Assembly: GCF_003086295.3 (NCBI RefSeq)
Contig: NC_092053.1
Coordinates: 113,779,905-113,843,904 of the forward strand
Length of the DNA: 64,000 bases
DNA from: Arachis hypogaea
Lineage: Eukaryota > Streptophyta > Magnoliopsida > Fabales > Fabaceae
Direction of reading: 5' to 3'
In this document: positions 31,767-43,925 of the stretch, in pieces
How the letters are laid out: each line of letters opens with the position of its first letter
Numbering within the stretch: the stretch's first letter is position 1
Position numbers and translations under genes: made by a program
Notes under the pieces: model-generated
The model's input: only the letters and a program-made list of their open reading frames with translations
What the model was told of the DNA's origin: nothing
The model's database searches: none

Positions 31767-34700
31767 ATGGCGTCTCGTGTACGCGGTAGAGGTCGTGGGA
31801 GAGGTCGTACTAATGCTCGTGCGCCGGAGACTAACCCTAATGACCCGGTGAACTTTATGACTACGTTGGAGAATATGGCTGCTGCTATGCAAGCCACTGC
31901 TGAGGCTCTTGGTCAACAGATGAATAACCATGGTAATGACGGAGGTGGAGTTCAGGGCCCGATGACACTGGCAAACTTTTTGAAGGTTAATCCCCAAAGT
32001 TCAAGGGAACTACTAGCCCGACTGAGGCCGATACATGGTTTCAGGCTATGGAACGAGCACTGCAAGCGCAGGTGGTACCTGAAGGGCAGCGTGTGGAGTT
32101 TGCTACCTATTTGCTCACTATTGAAGCGTCGCATTGGTGGCAGGGTATTCGACCCCTTCTGCAGCAGGGTGATGATTATATCACTGGGACGTCTTCCAAG
32201 AGGAGTTCTATAAGAAGTACTTTCTGACTTCTGCTAGGACAGCCAAGGAGCTTGAATTGTTGCAGCTGAAGCAGGGTACTATGTCCGTATCTGAGTATAC
32301 TGACAAGTTTGAGGAGCTGTTCAGATTCTCTCGTATGTGTCAAGGGACTCTGGTGGAATATGAGGAATAGAAGTGTGTTAAGTACGAAGGAGGACTCCGG
32401 AGCGATATTTTCAGTTCAGTGGGGCCAATGGAGATTAGGACTTTCTCCGAGCTGGTGAACAAGTGTAGGGTTGCTGAGGAGTGTGTGAAGAGGGCAACCG
32501 CTGAGAAAGGAAGTCACAAAGGATCATTTTCGCAGAATCGAGGGAAGAGCTTTGCACCTAGAGGTCCGCCTTTTAAGAGGGGAAGTTCTTTTAGGAGGCC
32601 CAACAACAACTACTCCCAATGGAAAAGGTTTGGGAAGCAGCCTCAAAATGATCAATCTTGTACTAGGTGTGGAAGTCACCATCCGGGAGTACCATGCAAG
32701 GCCAGATGGGGTTTGTGCTATAATTGTGGAAAGGCGGGCATAAAGCCACAAGTTGTCTGGTGAAGCAGAAGCAAGGTGCTGGGAAAGCACAACAGACTGG
32801 TCGGGTGTTCACCACCTCAGCTGTGGTGCAGAAGGATCTGAGACACTCATTCGAGGTAACTGTGAAATGGCTGGTCAAACTTTAAATGCTCTATTTGATT
32901 CGGGAGCATCGCATTCATTTATAGCATTTGAGAAAGCCCATGAATTAGGATTGAAGATTGTAACCTTAGGTTATGACTTAAAAGTGTATAATGCTACCCA
33001 TGAGGCCATGGTAACTAGGCTAGGATGCCCGAAAGTTTCGTTTAGGTTCAAGCAGCGTGATTTTGTCCATAATTTAATCTGCTTACCGATGATCGGTCTT
33101 GATCTTATCTTGGGATTGGACTGGTTATCTGAGAACCATGTCTGCTTGATTGTTCTACAAAGTCGGTGTACTTTATGCCGGAAGATACAGAAGGCCGGTC
33201 GTGGTGAATAATTATTACTTGAATTCGATGATGGTGAACTGTTCTGGAATCGAATGTCAGGGTATCCTGTTGTTAACCGCTGGTGTTTCGGGTGATGATC
33301 AAAAGTTGGATCAGATTCAGGTAGTGTGTGAGTTTCCGGAAGTGTTTCCCGATGATATTGAGGAATTTCCACCTAACCGAGAGGTCGAGTTTGCTATTGA
33401 GTTGGTGCCTGGGGCGGGACCAATCTCAAGTGCTCCTTATAGGATGTCACCGTTAGAGATGGCCGAGCTAAAGTCTCATTAGAGGAATTGTTGGGTAAGA
33501 ACTTTATCCGACTAAGTGTTTCCCCGTGGGGTGCTCCAGTGTTACTGGTAAAGAAGAAAGATGGAAGTATGCGCTCTGTGTGGATTACAGGCAGCTGAAC
33601 AAGGTCACCATAAAGAATAAGTACCCATTGCCAGATTGATGATCTCATGGATCAGTTACAAGGAGCTGGGGTTTTCTCTAAGATCGATTTGCGATCCGGT
33701 TATCACCAGATAAGAGTGAGGGGTGAGGATATCCCTAAGACCGCTTTCAGGACTCGTTATGGTCATTACGAGTATACGTATGTCTTTGGGTTGACGAACG
33801 CTCCTGCAGTATTCATGGATTACATGAATAGAGTATTCCGTCCGTTTCTGGATAAATTCGTTGTTGTCTTCATTGACGACATACTGATTTACTCCAAACT
33901 GAAGAAGAGCATGCAGAACACTTGAGGACCGTGTTGCAGATTTTAAAGGAGAAGAAACTCTATGCGAAACTGTCTAAGTGTGAGTTTTGGAAGGATGAGG
34001 TGAAGTTTTTGGGTCACATGGTGAGTAAGAAGGGAATAGCCGTAGATCCAACTAAGGTAGAAGCTGTGATGGATTGGAAGCAACCAACCACAGTAACTGA
34101 GATAAGGAGTTTTCTGGGTTTAGCTGGCTATTACCGAAGGTTCATCAAAGGCTTTTCGCAATTAGCCTTGCCGTTGACAAAGTTAACTCGCAAAGACACT
34201 CCGTTTGTTTGGATCCTGAGTGCGAGGAGAGCTTTCAGGCATTGAAGAAAAAGTGACCACTGCACTGTGTTGTGTTACCTGAGCGAACGAACATTTGAGT
34301 GTACTGTGATGCCTCACTAAAGGGTCTAGGATGCGTGCTGATGCAGCATCATAATGTGGTGGCGTATGCCTCACGACAGTTAAGACCTCATGAAGTTAGT
34401 TACCCTACGCACGATTGGAACTCGCTGCGGTCGTGTTTGCCTTGAAGGTGTGGAGCATTATCTCTATGGGGTTAAGTTCCAAGTCTTCTCGATCACAAGA
34501 GCTTGAAATACTCTTTGATCAGAAAGAGCTTAATATGAGGCAAAGGAGGTGGATGGAATTGTTGAAGATTATGACTTTGAGTTGAATTACCATCCTGGAA
34601 AGGCGAATTAGTGGCGGATGCGTTAAGTCGGAAGTCGTTATATGCGTCTTGGATGATGCTTCAAGAGGAGAAGTTGCTCAAGGGATTCGAGAGTCTAAAA

Positions 34701-35861
34701 ATTGGTGCTCGAGAAGTATCTGGAACCTTGTGTTTGAGCCGATTAGAAATCTCGAGTGACTTTAAGTCCGAACTCCTAAAGGCTCATGAAAATGATGAAG
34801 CGTTATGAAGGTGTTACCGGCTATCGAGCAAGGAAAACAGTGGAGAATGTCGGAAGAAAAAGATGGGTTATGGAGATTCAAGGGTAGGATCATTGTGCCA
34901 GATGTTGGCACTTTGAGGCAAGATATCTTAAAGGAGGCACACAAAAGCGGATTCTCCATTCACCCGGGAAGTACTAAGATGTACCATGATTTAAAGGCGA
35001 TGTTTTGGTGGCCGGGTATGAAGAATGATGTGGCGGAATATGTTTCAAAGTGCTTAACTTTCAAAAGGTAAAGATTGAACATCAAAGACCTTCCGGGATG
35101 TTGCAACCTTAGAGGTTCCGCAATGGAAGTGGGAAAGTATTGCAATGGACTTTGTGTGGGATTGCCAAGGACTAGACTGGTTTTGATGCTATCTGGGTGA
35201 TCGTGGACCGACTGACAAGTCAGCTCACTTTTTACCCGTTCGGATGACTTACACCCTTGAGGAGCTAGCTCGGTTATACATAAAGGAGATTGTGAGACTT
35301 CATGGTGTACCTGCTACTATAATCTCTGATAGAGATCCTCGTTTCACTTCGAGATTCTGGGTGCATTTCAGAAAGCTTTTGGAACCCGATTAAGCTTGAG
35401 TACAGCTTACCATCCTCAAACAGATGGTCAATCTGAGAGGACGATCCAAACACTAGAGGATATGTTGAGAGCTTGTGTTTTGGATCAACCGGCGAGTTGG
35501 GATGGTATATGCCGTTAGTGGAGTTTGCATACAATAATAGTTACCATGCGAGCATCGGAATGGCTCCTATGAGGCATTGTATGGGAGGAAATGTCAATCT
35601 CCACTATGTTGGTATGAAGCTGGAGAGAAAGGCTTGTTGGGGCCGGAATGATAGCTGAGACCATGAACAAGTCAAGAAAATCCAAGATAGGATGCTTACG
35701 GCGCAGAGTCGCCAAAAGAGTTACGCCGATCAGAGGCGGAAGCCTTGGAATTTGAGGCAGGAGATCATGTTTTCCTGAAGGTTACTCCAACCACAGAATA
35801 GGTAGAGCGATTAAAGCGAAGAAGTTGAATCCTCGATAATTGGTCCATTTCAGATCCTGAG
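31767..35861 (+). pseudogene. Chromovirus gag-pol, first copy, full of artefactual frameshifts
   Basis: The same polyprotein as at 41404-45860. It begins MASRVRGRGRGRGR at 31767 and stops inside integrase at the gap. Relative to the second copy it lacks single bases at, among others, ~31994 (C run), 33145, 33190, 33477, 33570, 33635, 33780, 33897, 34208 and 34246; losses become more frequent toward 35861. The lesions shared with the other copy (gag frameshift, TAG, broken CCHC knuckle) are genuine; those unique to this copy should not be read as biology. Confidence 0.85.
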
Positions 35862-36861
35862 NNNNNNNNNNNNNNNNNNNNNNNNNNNNNNNNNNNNNNN
35901 NNNNNNNNNNNNNNNNNNNNNNNNNNNNNNNNNNNNNNNNNNNNNNNNNNNNNNNNNNNNNNNNNNNNNNNNNNNNNNNNNNNNNNNNNNNNNNNNNNNN
36001 NNNNNNNNNNNNNNNNNNNNNNNNNNNNNNNNNNNNNNNNNNNNNNNNNNNNNNNNNNNNNNNNNNNNNNNNNNNNNNNNNNNNNNNNNNNNNNNNNNNN
36101 NNNNNNNNNNNNNNNNNNNNNNNNNNNNNNNNNNNNNNNNNNNNNNNNNNNNNNNNNNNNNNNNNNNNNNNNNNNNNNNNNNNNNNNNNNNNNNNNNNNN
36201 NNNNNNNNNNNNNNNNNNNNNNNNNNNNNNNNNNNNNNNNNNNNNNNNNNNNNNNNNNNNNNNNNNNNNNNNNNNNNNNNNNNNNNNNNNNNNNNNNNNN
36301 NNNNNNNNNNNNNNNNNNNNNNNNNNNNNNNNNNNNNNNNNNNNNNNNNNNNNNNNNNNNNNNNNNNNNNNNNNNNNNNNNNNNNNNNNNNNNNNNNNNN
36401 NNNNNNNNNNNNNNNNNNNNNNNNNNNNNNNNNNNNNNNNNNNNNNNNNNNNNNNNNNNNNNNNNNNNNNNNNNNNNNNNNNNNNNNNNNNNNNNNNNNN
36501 NNNNNNNNNNNNNNNNNNNNNNNNNNNNNNNNNNNNNNNNNNNNNNNNNNNNNNNNNNNNNNNNNNNNNNNNNNNNNNNNNNNNNNNNNNNNNNNNNNNN
36601 NNNNNNNNNNNNNNNNNNNNNNNNNNNNNNNNNNNNNNNNNNNNNNNNNNNNNNNNNNNNNNNNNNNNNNNNNNNNNNNNNNNNNNNNNNNNNNNNNNNN
36701 NNNNNNNNNNNNNNNNNNNNNNNNNNNNNNNNNNNNNNNNNNNNNNNNNNNNNNNNNNNNNNNNNNNNNNNNNNNNNNNNNNNNNNNNNNNNNNNNNNNN
36801 NNNNNNNNNNNNNNNNNNNNNNNNNNNNNNNNNNNNNNNNNNNNNNNNNNNNNNNNNNNNN
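35862..36861. other. Assembly gap, exactly 1000 N
   Basis: A run of exactly 1000 undetermined bases, a placeholder length. Sequence to the left (integrase, ending ATTTCAGATCCTGAG) belongs ~9.7 kb further right in the second copy. Sequence to the right (TTACGGCGCGAGATAAGG) belongs at 27199. The flanks overlap, so the true gap is probably zero or negative. Confidence 0.95.
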
Positions 36862-37737
36862 TTACGGCGCGAGATAAGGCTTAGGGTAATTAGGGTGTTA
36901 CACATTACATAATAATGATTCATATTCATACCTCATATCTTCTTTTTCCTCCCTCAAGAATCATATGCTTGATTTATTATATTGGACTGCATATATGATT
37001 TATATTCAATTATTTATCATTGTATAAGTTATTTATAATGATTTTGTAGTTGCTTTGGTTATATTGATCTAAGGCAGACAGGGTATATTGAACCTGAAGA
37101 GGTAGAGTGCTTTTTCTATTTCCTTTAGCAATCAGCATGGTATTAGCGGCTATATTGCTGCTTTTAAATATATGAATCCTCTATTTTATTGTTAGTTTCA
37201 ATATTTTGTATGCATATATTATCAAAAAGAAATTTGATCATGGTTAAAATTGAAAATTTAAATACTTGTGGTCTTAGAATTGAATCAGTAATGTAGATTT
37301 TATCTAATTTTTTAATATGTTTGGGTTCAGCTCCTCCCCTCCCTCAATTATGAATGCTATGTTGGTTAGTGGCTGTCATGCTAGACAGAATTAAGTAAAT
37401 TTCAGTTAGAGAGAAAAGTATTCCATTTTTGTAATTGTTATGACGTAAGAATAACTTAGAGTTTACTCATAAATAATTTGAGTTTTTTTAGTTATGCCTA
37501 AATTAACATAATGTAAAGTGCTTTGGAAAAAAAAAGAGACTTCAGTTTAATTATGAACAATTATTTACTAGATTTTGAAGGCATTCAATTATTAAAACAT
37601 GTTTGATTCTTTTAGAATTATCACAATTTTTGTTATACTGATTTCAAAACTCATGTACAAATATAACAAGAAGGCTGTAGAAATAAAAAATAAAAAATAG
37701 CAACAAGAATTATATAATGTGAAGTCTTTCTCATTAA
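36862..37737 (+). other. Second copy of the 27199-28091 flank (assembly overlap)
   Basis: It repeats the end of the truncated LTR (to 36902), the CBL exon (~37050-37105, with indels) and AT-rich host DNA up to the ATTAA target site (37733-37737). It differs from 27199-28091 mainly by small indels, densest within ~300 bp of the gap. Confidence 0.85.
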
Positions 37738-40700
37738 TGTAAGACCCAGTTAATTAGCGGCTAATTAACCCATAAATGAGAATTTATTCTAGAAAGCCAA
37801 AAATGTTATTTTATGGCTAAATGTGATAGAGGAGATTGAGACGAGAATTTCAGTACCAATTTTATAGAAATCGGACCAAGATTGGACCAAACGGGCCAAA
37901 CCGGTCCAACCGGACCCAAAGTGGGCCCTTGGCCCAACTAAACTAAACCAAAACCCTAGTTTTCAGCACTCTCTCTCCTCACAACACACTGAAAATGGAG
38001 GCTATGGAGGGAAGAACACTCTCTCAAGTTCTTTCTCTCACTTGATCTTCAAACCACCATAACTTTTGATCTAGAGCTCCGATTGCCGCTCCGTTTGTGG
38101 CCACGCGTTCACCGCGGAGAGCTCTACAAAACCCATACAATTAATCTTGAGGTAAGCCACGTTTTACTGTTCGAAATTCCAGCCCTTGATTTCGAGTTTC
38201 ATGAGCAAAAATGTTGAGATTTTGGGTTCTTTGATGTTATAGGACCCAACTCTCTTGAAGGAGAAGGTTAATCTTGTCTCCTTGGACCTCAACCCTAGTG
38301 TAATTTGTTGTTCTATGAGGTTTGGGCATTGAGATGTTGTGTATGGGTATGATGATTTGTGGCTTAGGTTGTGTATATGTGAATATTGGAGCTTGATTGG
38401 TGATTTTGAAAAGCTTGGAAGAGGGTTTTGTGTGACAAAATCTGTTCTTGGAGGTGTTGAGACCTTGAGAGCTTGAGGACAAGTGGTTTGGAAGTGCTCC
38501 GGTTGAGCTTGGGAAATCGGCTAAGGTATGGTTTCGGTTCCCCGTATCTAATATGTAATGTGGTAGGAAATACTTAGGCTAGAGGCCCTAAGATAGGCAT
38601 TGAATTGTTGGTGTTGTTGAATAGTTGAGATATATGATGTGTTCATATATGTGATTATGAATATTGATGCCTTGATTGTGTGATGTATGAGAAATGCATG
38701 TTGTGATATATGCTTGATGGGTGATTGAGGTTGAATTGATGGGTGGTACCATGTTGATGGTGAGTATGATGTTGATCATGTATAATGATGGTTGATTTGG
38801 AAATTAATATTATTGGAAATTGGGATGAGAATGATGTATGACATGAGATTGTGTTTGTCCTTTAGTCATTGATTAAGAAGTGTTAAAATGGTTGGAGGTA
38901 GTTTTGGAAATTTTGGTAAAATGTCAATGTGTGAGTTGAGGATGGCTTGTTGTTGATTTTGGTACATTTCGAATGATTTCAAAGAGAAGGGTTGAAATTG
39001 GCATGTTTTGATTGATTTTGAAAAGAGTTGAAAGTGGCTTGTTTTGAAAATGGCACTTTGTGGTTTTGATGAAAACATGGTTTTTGGGCATACTTTGACG
39101 GGACATAACTTGGACTACGGATCTCTGATTTCTGCCAAATCTGTTTAGAAATAAATTAAATCCGGGATGTCCATGCCGTTTGAAGAACGGGTGAAAAATG
39201 ATTTAAAATGAGAGAGTTATGACCGTCGGAAGATTGGGGGTTGAATCTGTGAATTCTGCAGTTTTTAACTTAGAAAATTTTTAGCAGAATGACCCCCGCG
39301 CGTAGGCGCACTTGGCGCGTACGCGCCGTTCTTCCAGGAAGCGCCATCCACGCGTGCGCGTGATGTGCGCGGGCGCGCCGAATGTGCTGCACCCAATGCC
39401 CAGCCATTTTCCAGAGAGTTGTGCCAGAGTTGTGCCAGTTTTGTGCCTAGGGCACAAGAGTACCCACGCGTACGCGTGGCTGACGCGTGCGCGTTGTTTA
39501 GCTAATTTTCAACCCGCGCGTATGACGCTTGCGCGTAGATGAGTTATAAGGCCATCAGCGCGTGCGCGTGGAGTGCGCGTACGCGTGGCCCTGTTTTCAT
39601 CCCAAAGTTGATTTTGAGTTTTAAAAGCCAAATTTCATACTTCTAAGCCTCCGATCTCACCACTTATGTCTTAAATCATTATGATATGCCTAGCATGAGA
39701 AAAGGGCTAGTGACTGTGGTAACTGCGAGTGAAGCAAGGGGAAAATGAATGATCATTGAGGATCAAAGATGATTATGTGAGATGCGGAGAATGGCGGTGG
39801 AAGTGCTTGTTATGCCATGGGCCGAAGGGCCATAATTGTTAATGAATTGGCTGGTTATGGATTTAACCGTGAGCCGGATGGCTAGATTATTGCCGTGTTA
39901 CGGCGGAGCCATGTTTATGGCCAAGTATAAATGCATATATGCTGTTGATTGAATTGTGTATGTTTGCACTTCCACCATTGGAGATGAGGGTTTCCTTGGG
40001 TAGTAGCAATGGCTAGCCACCATGTGCTCCAGGTTGAGACTCGAAGCTCTTTTGACCGTATGTCGTAAGTGTGGCCGGGCACTGTGAAAGGCCCGGATGA
40101 GCTCGCCCCGTAAATATCACCAGTGAGGGTGATGGATATGGATCATGATTAAGATCAAGTTTATGATGAGTATAACTTGAGTTGGGGATGCACGACAGAG
40201 GGACAGTCCAATGGTTAGCTACCAGGACTTGTCGGGTTGGCTCTATAACCGACAGATGATATCATCAGCCACTAGGGACAGGCATGCATCATAAGCATAC
40301 TACATGAATTGTTTGAGATTGCCTATTGACTGCATATTACTTGCTAATTGCCTAAATGCCTTATCTGTTCCTATTTGTAAATCTCTTGTCTGATATAACT
40401 GTGTTTGCTATATTATACTCCTGTTGGTGGTTGGGAGGTCTGAAAGAATTGGAAAGGGAAGTATTAGTTAGACTGAAGAATCTTTAGTCAGTTGCCACTT
40501 ACGGTTTAGCTTGTTTATAAGCTTTGATATTATCTGGAGGAAGCTCTAGGATTGCCTTCGGCTTTCCTCTATTATTATGTATTATATATGTGGAAGCTGT
40601 TACTGTGCTGGGGACCTCTGGTTCTCACCCATGCGGATTTTGTGGTTTTCAGATGCAGGACGCGAGGCTTCTCGTTGAGGCATGCTGGAGACTTCTGGAT

Positions 40701-41182
40701 TAGCGAAGATCCTTTGTTCTTGGGACTCTGTTTGGTTTATATATCTTGTTTAGATACTTTTATCTCCATTAAATAATACAAACTGTGATGACTCCTTCTA
40801 GAGGGGATTTTTGGAGAATAGGTTTTCTGTATTTATGTCCCTTTGGGTTTCCTTTGGGGTTTCCTTATTTTATCATATGTATATATTGCTATGCTCGGAC
40901 CGGTTCTCTTCGCAGCTGGGTTTTGAGTCTTGATATTCTTGTTTTTGACACTCTTTATATATATGATCTCGCGTTAGCTTATCCCGGTTCGTTACGTTAT
41001 CGATCGGAGTGTTGCCCGTTCGAGTTACGGTTTGTGTTTACCCCCTTTTTCTACAAAGGCTCCTAGTTATAATCAATTATTCATACTACTATACGTACTA
41101 AATTTTTGTTTTAGAGGTCGTAATACCTTGCCATCTCTGAATTATGACTTAAGCATAAGACTTTGTATGGTAGGGTGTTACA
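37738..41182 (+). repeat. 5' LTR (3445 bp), second-copy version
   Basis: It starts TGTAAGACCCAG and ends GGGTGTTACA. It is ~9 bases shorter than the first-copy version because homopolymers between 37738 and ~40130 are short by one base (for instance at 37810, 39070, 39155, 39293, 39700, 39740, 40108); after ~40130 the two are identical. Confidence 0.9.
39293..39593. repeat. ACGCGTACGCGT palindrome module, second-copy 5' LTR
   Basis: Same module as at 29650-29945 (the same locus seen twice), one C shorter at its first base run. Confidence 0.9.
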
Positions 41183-41185
41183 TTA

Positions 41186-41197
41186 TGGTATCAGAGC
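41186..41197 (+). other. Primer binding site, initiator tRNA-Met
   Basis: TGGTATCAGAGC, three bases after the 5' LTR end at 41182. Confidence 0.95.
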
Positions 41198-41403
41198 AGT
41201 TCGTTCCTGTAGAGCCTGAGGAATGGACTGACTATGCTTCTGTGCATTCTCTGTGTGTGTGTGTGTTATGTGCTGTTAGTATATCTACTTGATATAATTG
41301 GCATAAACGTTCATGAGCATACATTTGGGACTTTGAAGCACTAGACTTCCGATATTGAGACTGATCAACTTAATATCGATTGTTTGGTGTGTAGAGGAAC
41401 CAA

Positions 41404-42410
41404 ATGGCGTCTCGTGTACGCGGTAGAGGTCGTGGGAGAGGTCGTACTAATGCTCGTGCGCCGGAGACTAACCCTAATGACCCGGTGAACTTTATGACTA
41501 CGTTGGAGAATATGGCTGCTGCTATGCAAGCCACTGCTGAGGCTCTTGGTCAACAGATGAATAACCATGGTAATGACGGAGGTGGAGTTCAGGGCCCGAT
41601 GACACTGGCAAACTTTTTGAAGGTTAATCCCCCAAAGTTCAAGGGAACTACTAGCCCGACTGAGGCCGATACATGGTTTCAGGCTATGGAACGAGCACTG
41701 CAAGCGCAGGTGGTACCTGAAGGGCAGCGTGTGGAGTTTGCTACCTATTTGCTCACTATTGAAGCGTCGCATTGGTGGCAGGGTATTCGACCCCTTCTGC
41801 AGCAGGGTGATGATTATATCACTGGGACGTCTTCCAAGAGGAGTTCTATAAGAAGTACTTTCTGACTTCTGCTAGGACAGCCAAGGAGCTTGAATTGTTG
41901 CAGCTGAAGCAGGGTACTATGTCCGTATCTGAGTATACTGACAAGTTTGAGGAGCTGTTCAGATTCTCTCGTATGTGTCAAGGGACTCTGGTGGAATATG
42001 AGGAATAGAAGTGTGTTAAGTACGAAGGAGGACTCCGGAGCGATATTTTCAGTTCAGTGGGGCCAATGGAGATTAGGACTTTCTCCGAGCTGGTGAACAA
42101 GTGTAGGGTTGCTGAGGAGTGTGTGAAGAGGGCAACCGCTGAGAAAGGAAGTCACAAAGGATCATTTTCGCAGAATCGAGGGAAGAGCTTTGCACCTAGA
42201 GGTCCGCCTTTTAAGAGGGGAAGTTCTTTTAGGAGGCCCAACAACAACTACTCCCAATGGAAAAGGTTTGGGAAGCAGCCTCAAAATGATCAATCTTGTA
42301 CTAGGTGTGGAAGTCACCATCCGGGAGTACCATGCAAGGCCAGATGGGGTTTGTGCTATAATTGTGGAAAGGCGGGCATAAAGCCACAAGTTGTCTGGTG
42401 AAGCAGAAGC
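41404..42410 (+). pseudogene. Chromovirus gag
   Basis: It starts at ATG 41404 with an Arg-Gly-rich N-terminus (MASRVRGRGRGRGRTNARAP), then the gag capsid domain (FLKVNPPKFKGTTSPTEADT, WFQAMERAL, LTIEASHWWQGI, LQLKQGTMSVSEYTDKFEEL). A frameshift near 41820 precedes YKKYFLTSARTAKE, and a TAG stands at 42006-42008 in VEYEE*KCVKYEGG, most simply TGG to TAG. The tail is basic. The nucleic-acid-binding knuckle CYNCGKAG is broken by one lost base near 42378, so its His and last Cys are out of frame. Both copies share these lesions. Confidence 0.9.
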
Positions 42411-42469
42411 AAGGTGCTGGGAAAGCACAACAGACTGGTCGGGTGTTCACCACCTCAGCTGTGGTGCAG

Positions 42470-43925
42470 AAGGATCTGAGACACTCATTCGAGGTAACTG
42501 TGAAATGGCTGGTCAAACTTTAAATGCTCTATTTGATTCGGGAGCATCGCATTCATTTATAGCATTTGAGAAAGCCCATGAATTAGGATTGAAGATTGTA
42601 ACCTTAGGTTATGACTTAAAAGTGTATAATGCTACCCATGAGGCCATGGTAACTAGGCTAGGATGCCCGAAAGTTTCGTTTAGGTTCAAGCAGCGTGATT
42701 TTGTCCATAATTTAATCTGCTTACCGATGATCGGTCTTGATCTTATCTTGGGATTGGACTGGTTATCTGAGAACCATGTCCTGCTTGATTGTTCTACAAA
42801 GTCGGTGTACTTTATGCCGGAAGATACAGAAGGGCCGGTCGTGGTGAATAATTATTACTTGAATTCGATGATGGTGAACTGTTCTGGAATCGAATGTCAG
42901 GGTATCCTGTTGTTAACCGCTGGTGTTTCGGGTGATGATCAAAAGTTGGATCAGATTCAGGTAGTGTGTGAGTTTCCGGAAGTGTTTCCCGATGATATTG
43001 AGGAATTTCCACCTAACCGAGAGGTCGAGTTTGCTATTGAGTTGGTGCCTGGGGCGGGACCAATCTCAAGTGCTCCTTATAGGATGTCACCGTTAGAGAT
43101 GGCCGAGCTAAAGTCTCAATTAGAGGAATTGTTGGGTAAGAACTTTATCCGACTAAGTGTTTCCCCGTGGGGTGCTCCAGTGTTACTGGTAAAGAAGAAA
43201 GATGGAAGTATGCGGCTCTGTGTGGATTACAGGCAGCTGAACAAGGTCACCATAAAGAATAAGTACCCATTGCCAAGGATTGATGATCTCATGGATCAGT
43301 TACAAGGAGCTGGGGTTTTCTCTAAGATCGATTTGCGATCCGGTTATCACCAGATAAGAGTGAGGGGTGAGGATATCCCTAAGACCGCTTTCAGGACTCG
43401 TTATGGTCATTACGAGTATACAGTATTGTCCTTTGGGTTGACGAACGCTCCTGCAGTATTCATGGATTACATGAATAGAGTATTCCGTCCGTTTCTGGAT
43501 AAATTCGTTGTTGTCTTCATTGACGACATACTGATTTACTCCAAAACTGAAGAAGAGCATGCAGAACACTTGAGGACCGTGTTGCAGATTTTAAAGGAGA
43601 AGAAACTCTATGCGAAACTGTCTAAGTGTGAGTTTTGGAAGGATGAGGTGAAGTTTTTGGGTCACATGGTGAGTAAGAAGGGAATAGCCGTAGATCCAAC
43701 TAAGGTAGAAGCTGTGATGGATTGGAAGCAACCAACCACAGTAACTGAGATAAGGAGTTTTCTGGGTTTAGCTGGCTATTACCGAAGGTTCATCAAAGGC
43801 TTTTCGCAATTAGCCTTGCCGTTGACAAAGTTAACTCGCAAAGACACTCCGTTTGTTTGGACTCCTGAGTGCGAGGAGAGCTTTCAGGCATTGAAGAAAA
43901 AGCTGACCACTGCACTGTGTTGGTG
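42470..43925 (+). pseudogene. Chromovirus protease and reverse transcriptase
   Basis: After a frame change near 42470 the frame is open to ~43925. The protease has the active site [10 protein letters not shown] and the block [17 protein letters not shown] ([17 protein letters not shown]). RT follows: [91 protein letters not shown], and [12 protein letters not shown] with FIDD as the YxDD box. The thumb [19 protein letters not shown] is present. The frame is lost in KKKLTTAL, at the start of RNase H, by an indel near 43915-43925. Confidence 0.95.

Larger units (their letters stand above)
28092..35861 (+). mobile_element. Chromovirus (Tekay/Del type), first copy: a contig end cut by the gap
   Basis: Bases 27199-35861 repeat, base for base apart from small indels, at 36862-~45537. 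This copy has the same LTR, primer site and gag-pol as the element at 37738-49377 and carries the same ATTAA before it. The duplicated unit starts in flanking host DNA and stops inside integrase, so its ends are not element ends. It matches the other copy closely up to ~31990; from there to the gap it has dozens of single-base losses. I take it as the same physical element seen on the left-hand contig. Confidence 0.85.

Noticed and set aside
35850..36929. 359-codon minus-strand frame
   Set aside because: It is almost entirely the run of N.
2129..41197. tRNA-like matches (TGGCGCCGTTGCC, TGGTATCAGAGC)
   Set aside because: These are 12-18 nt primer binding sites next to LTR edges, complementary to tRNA 3' ends; there is no cloverleaf and no tRNA gene.
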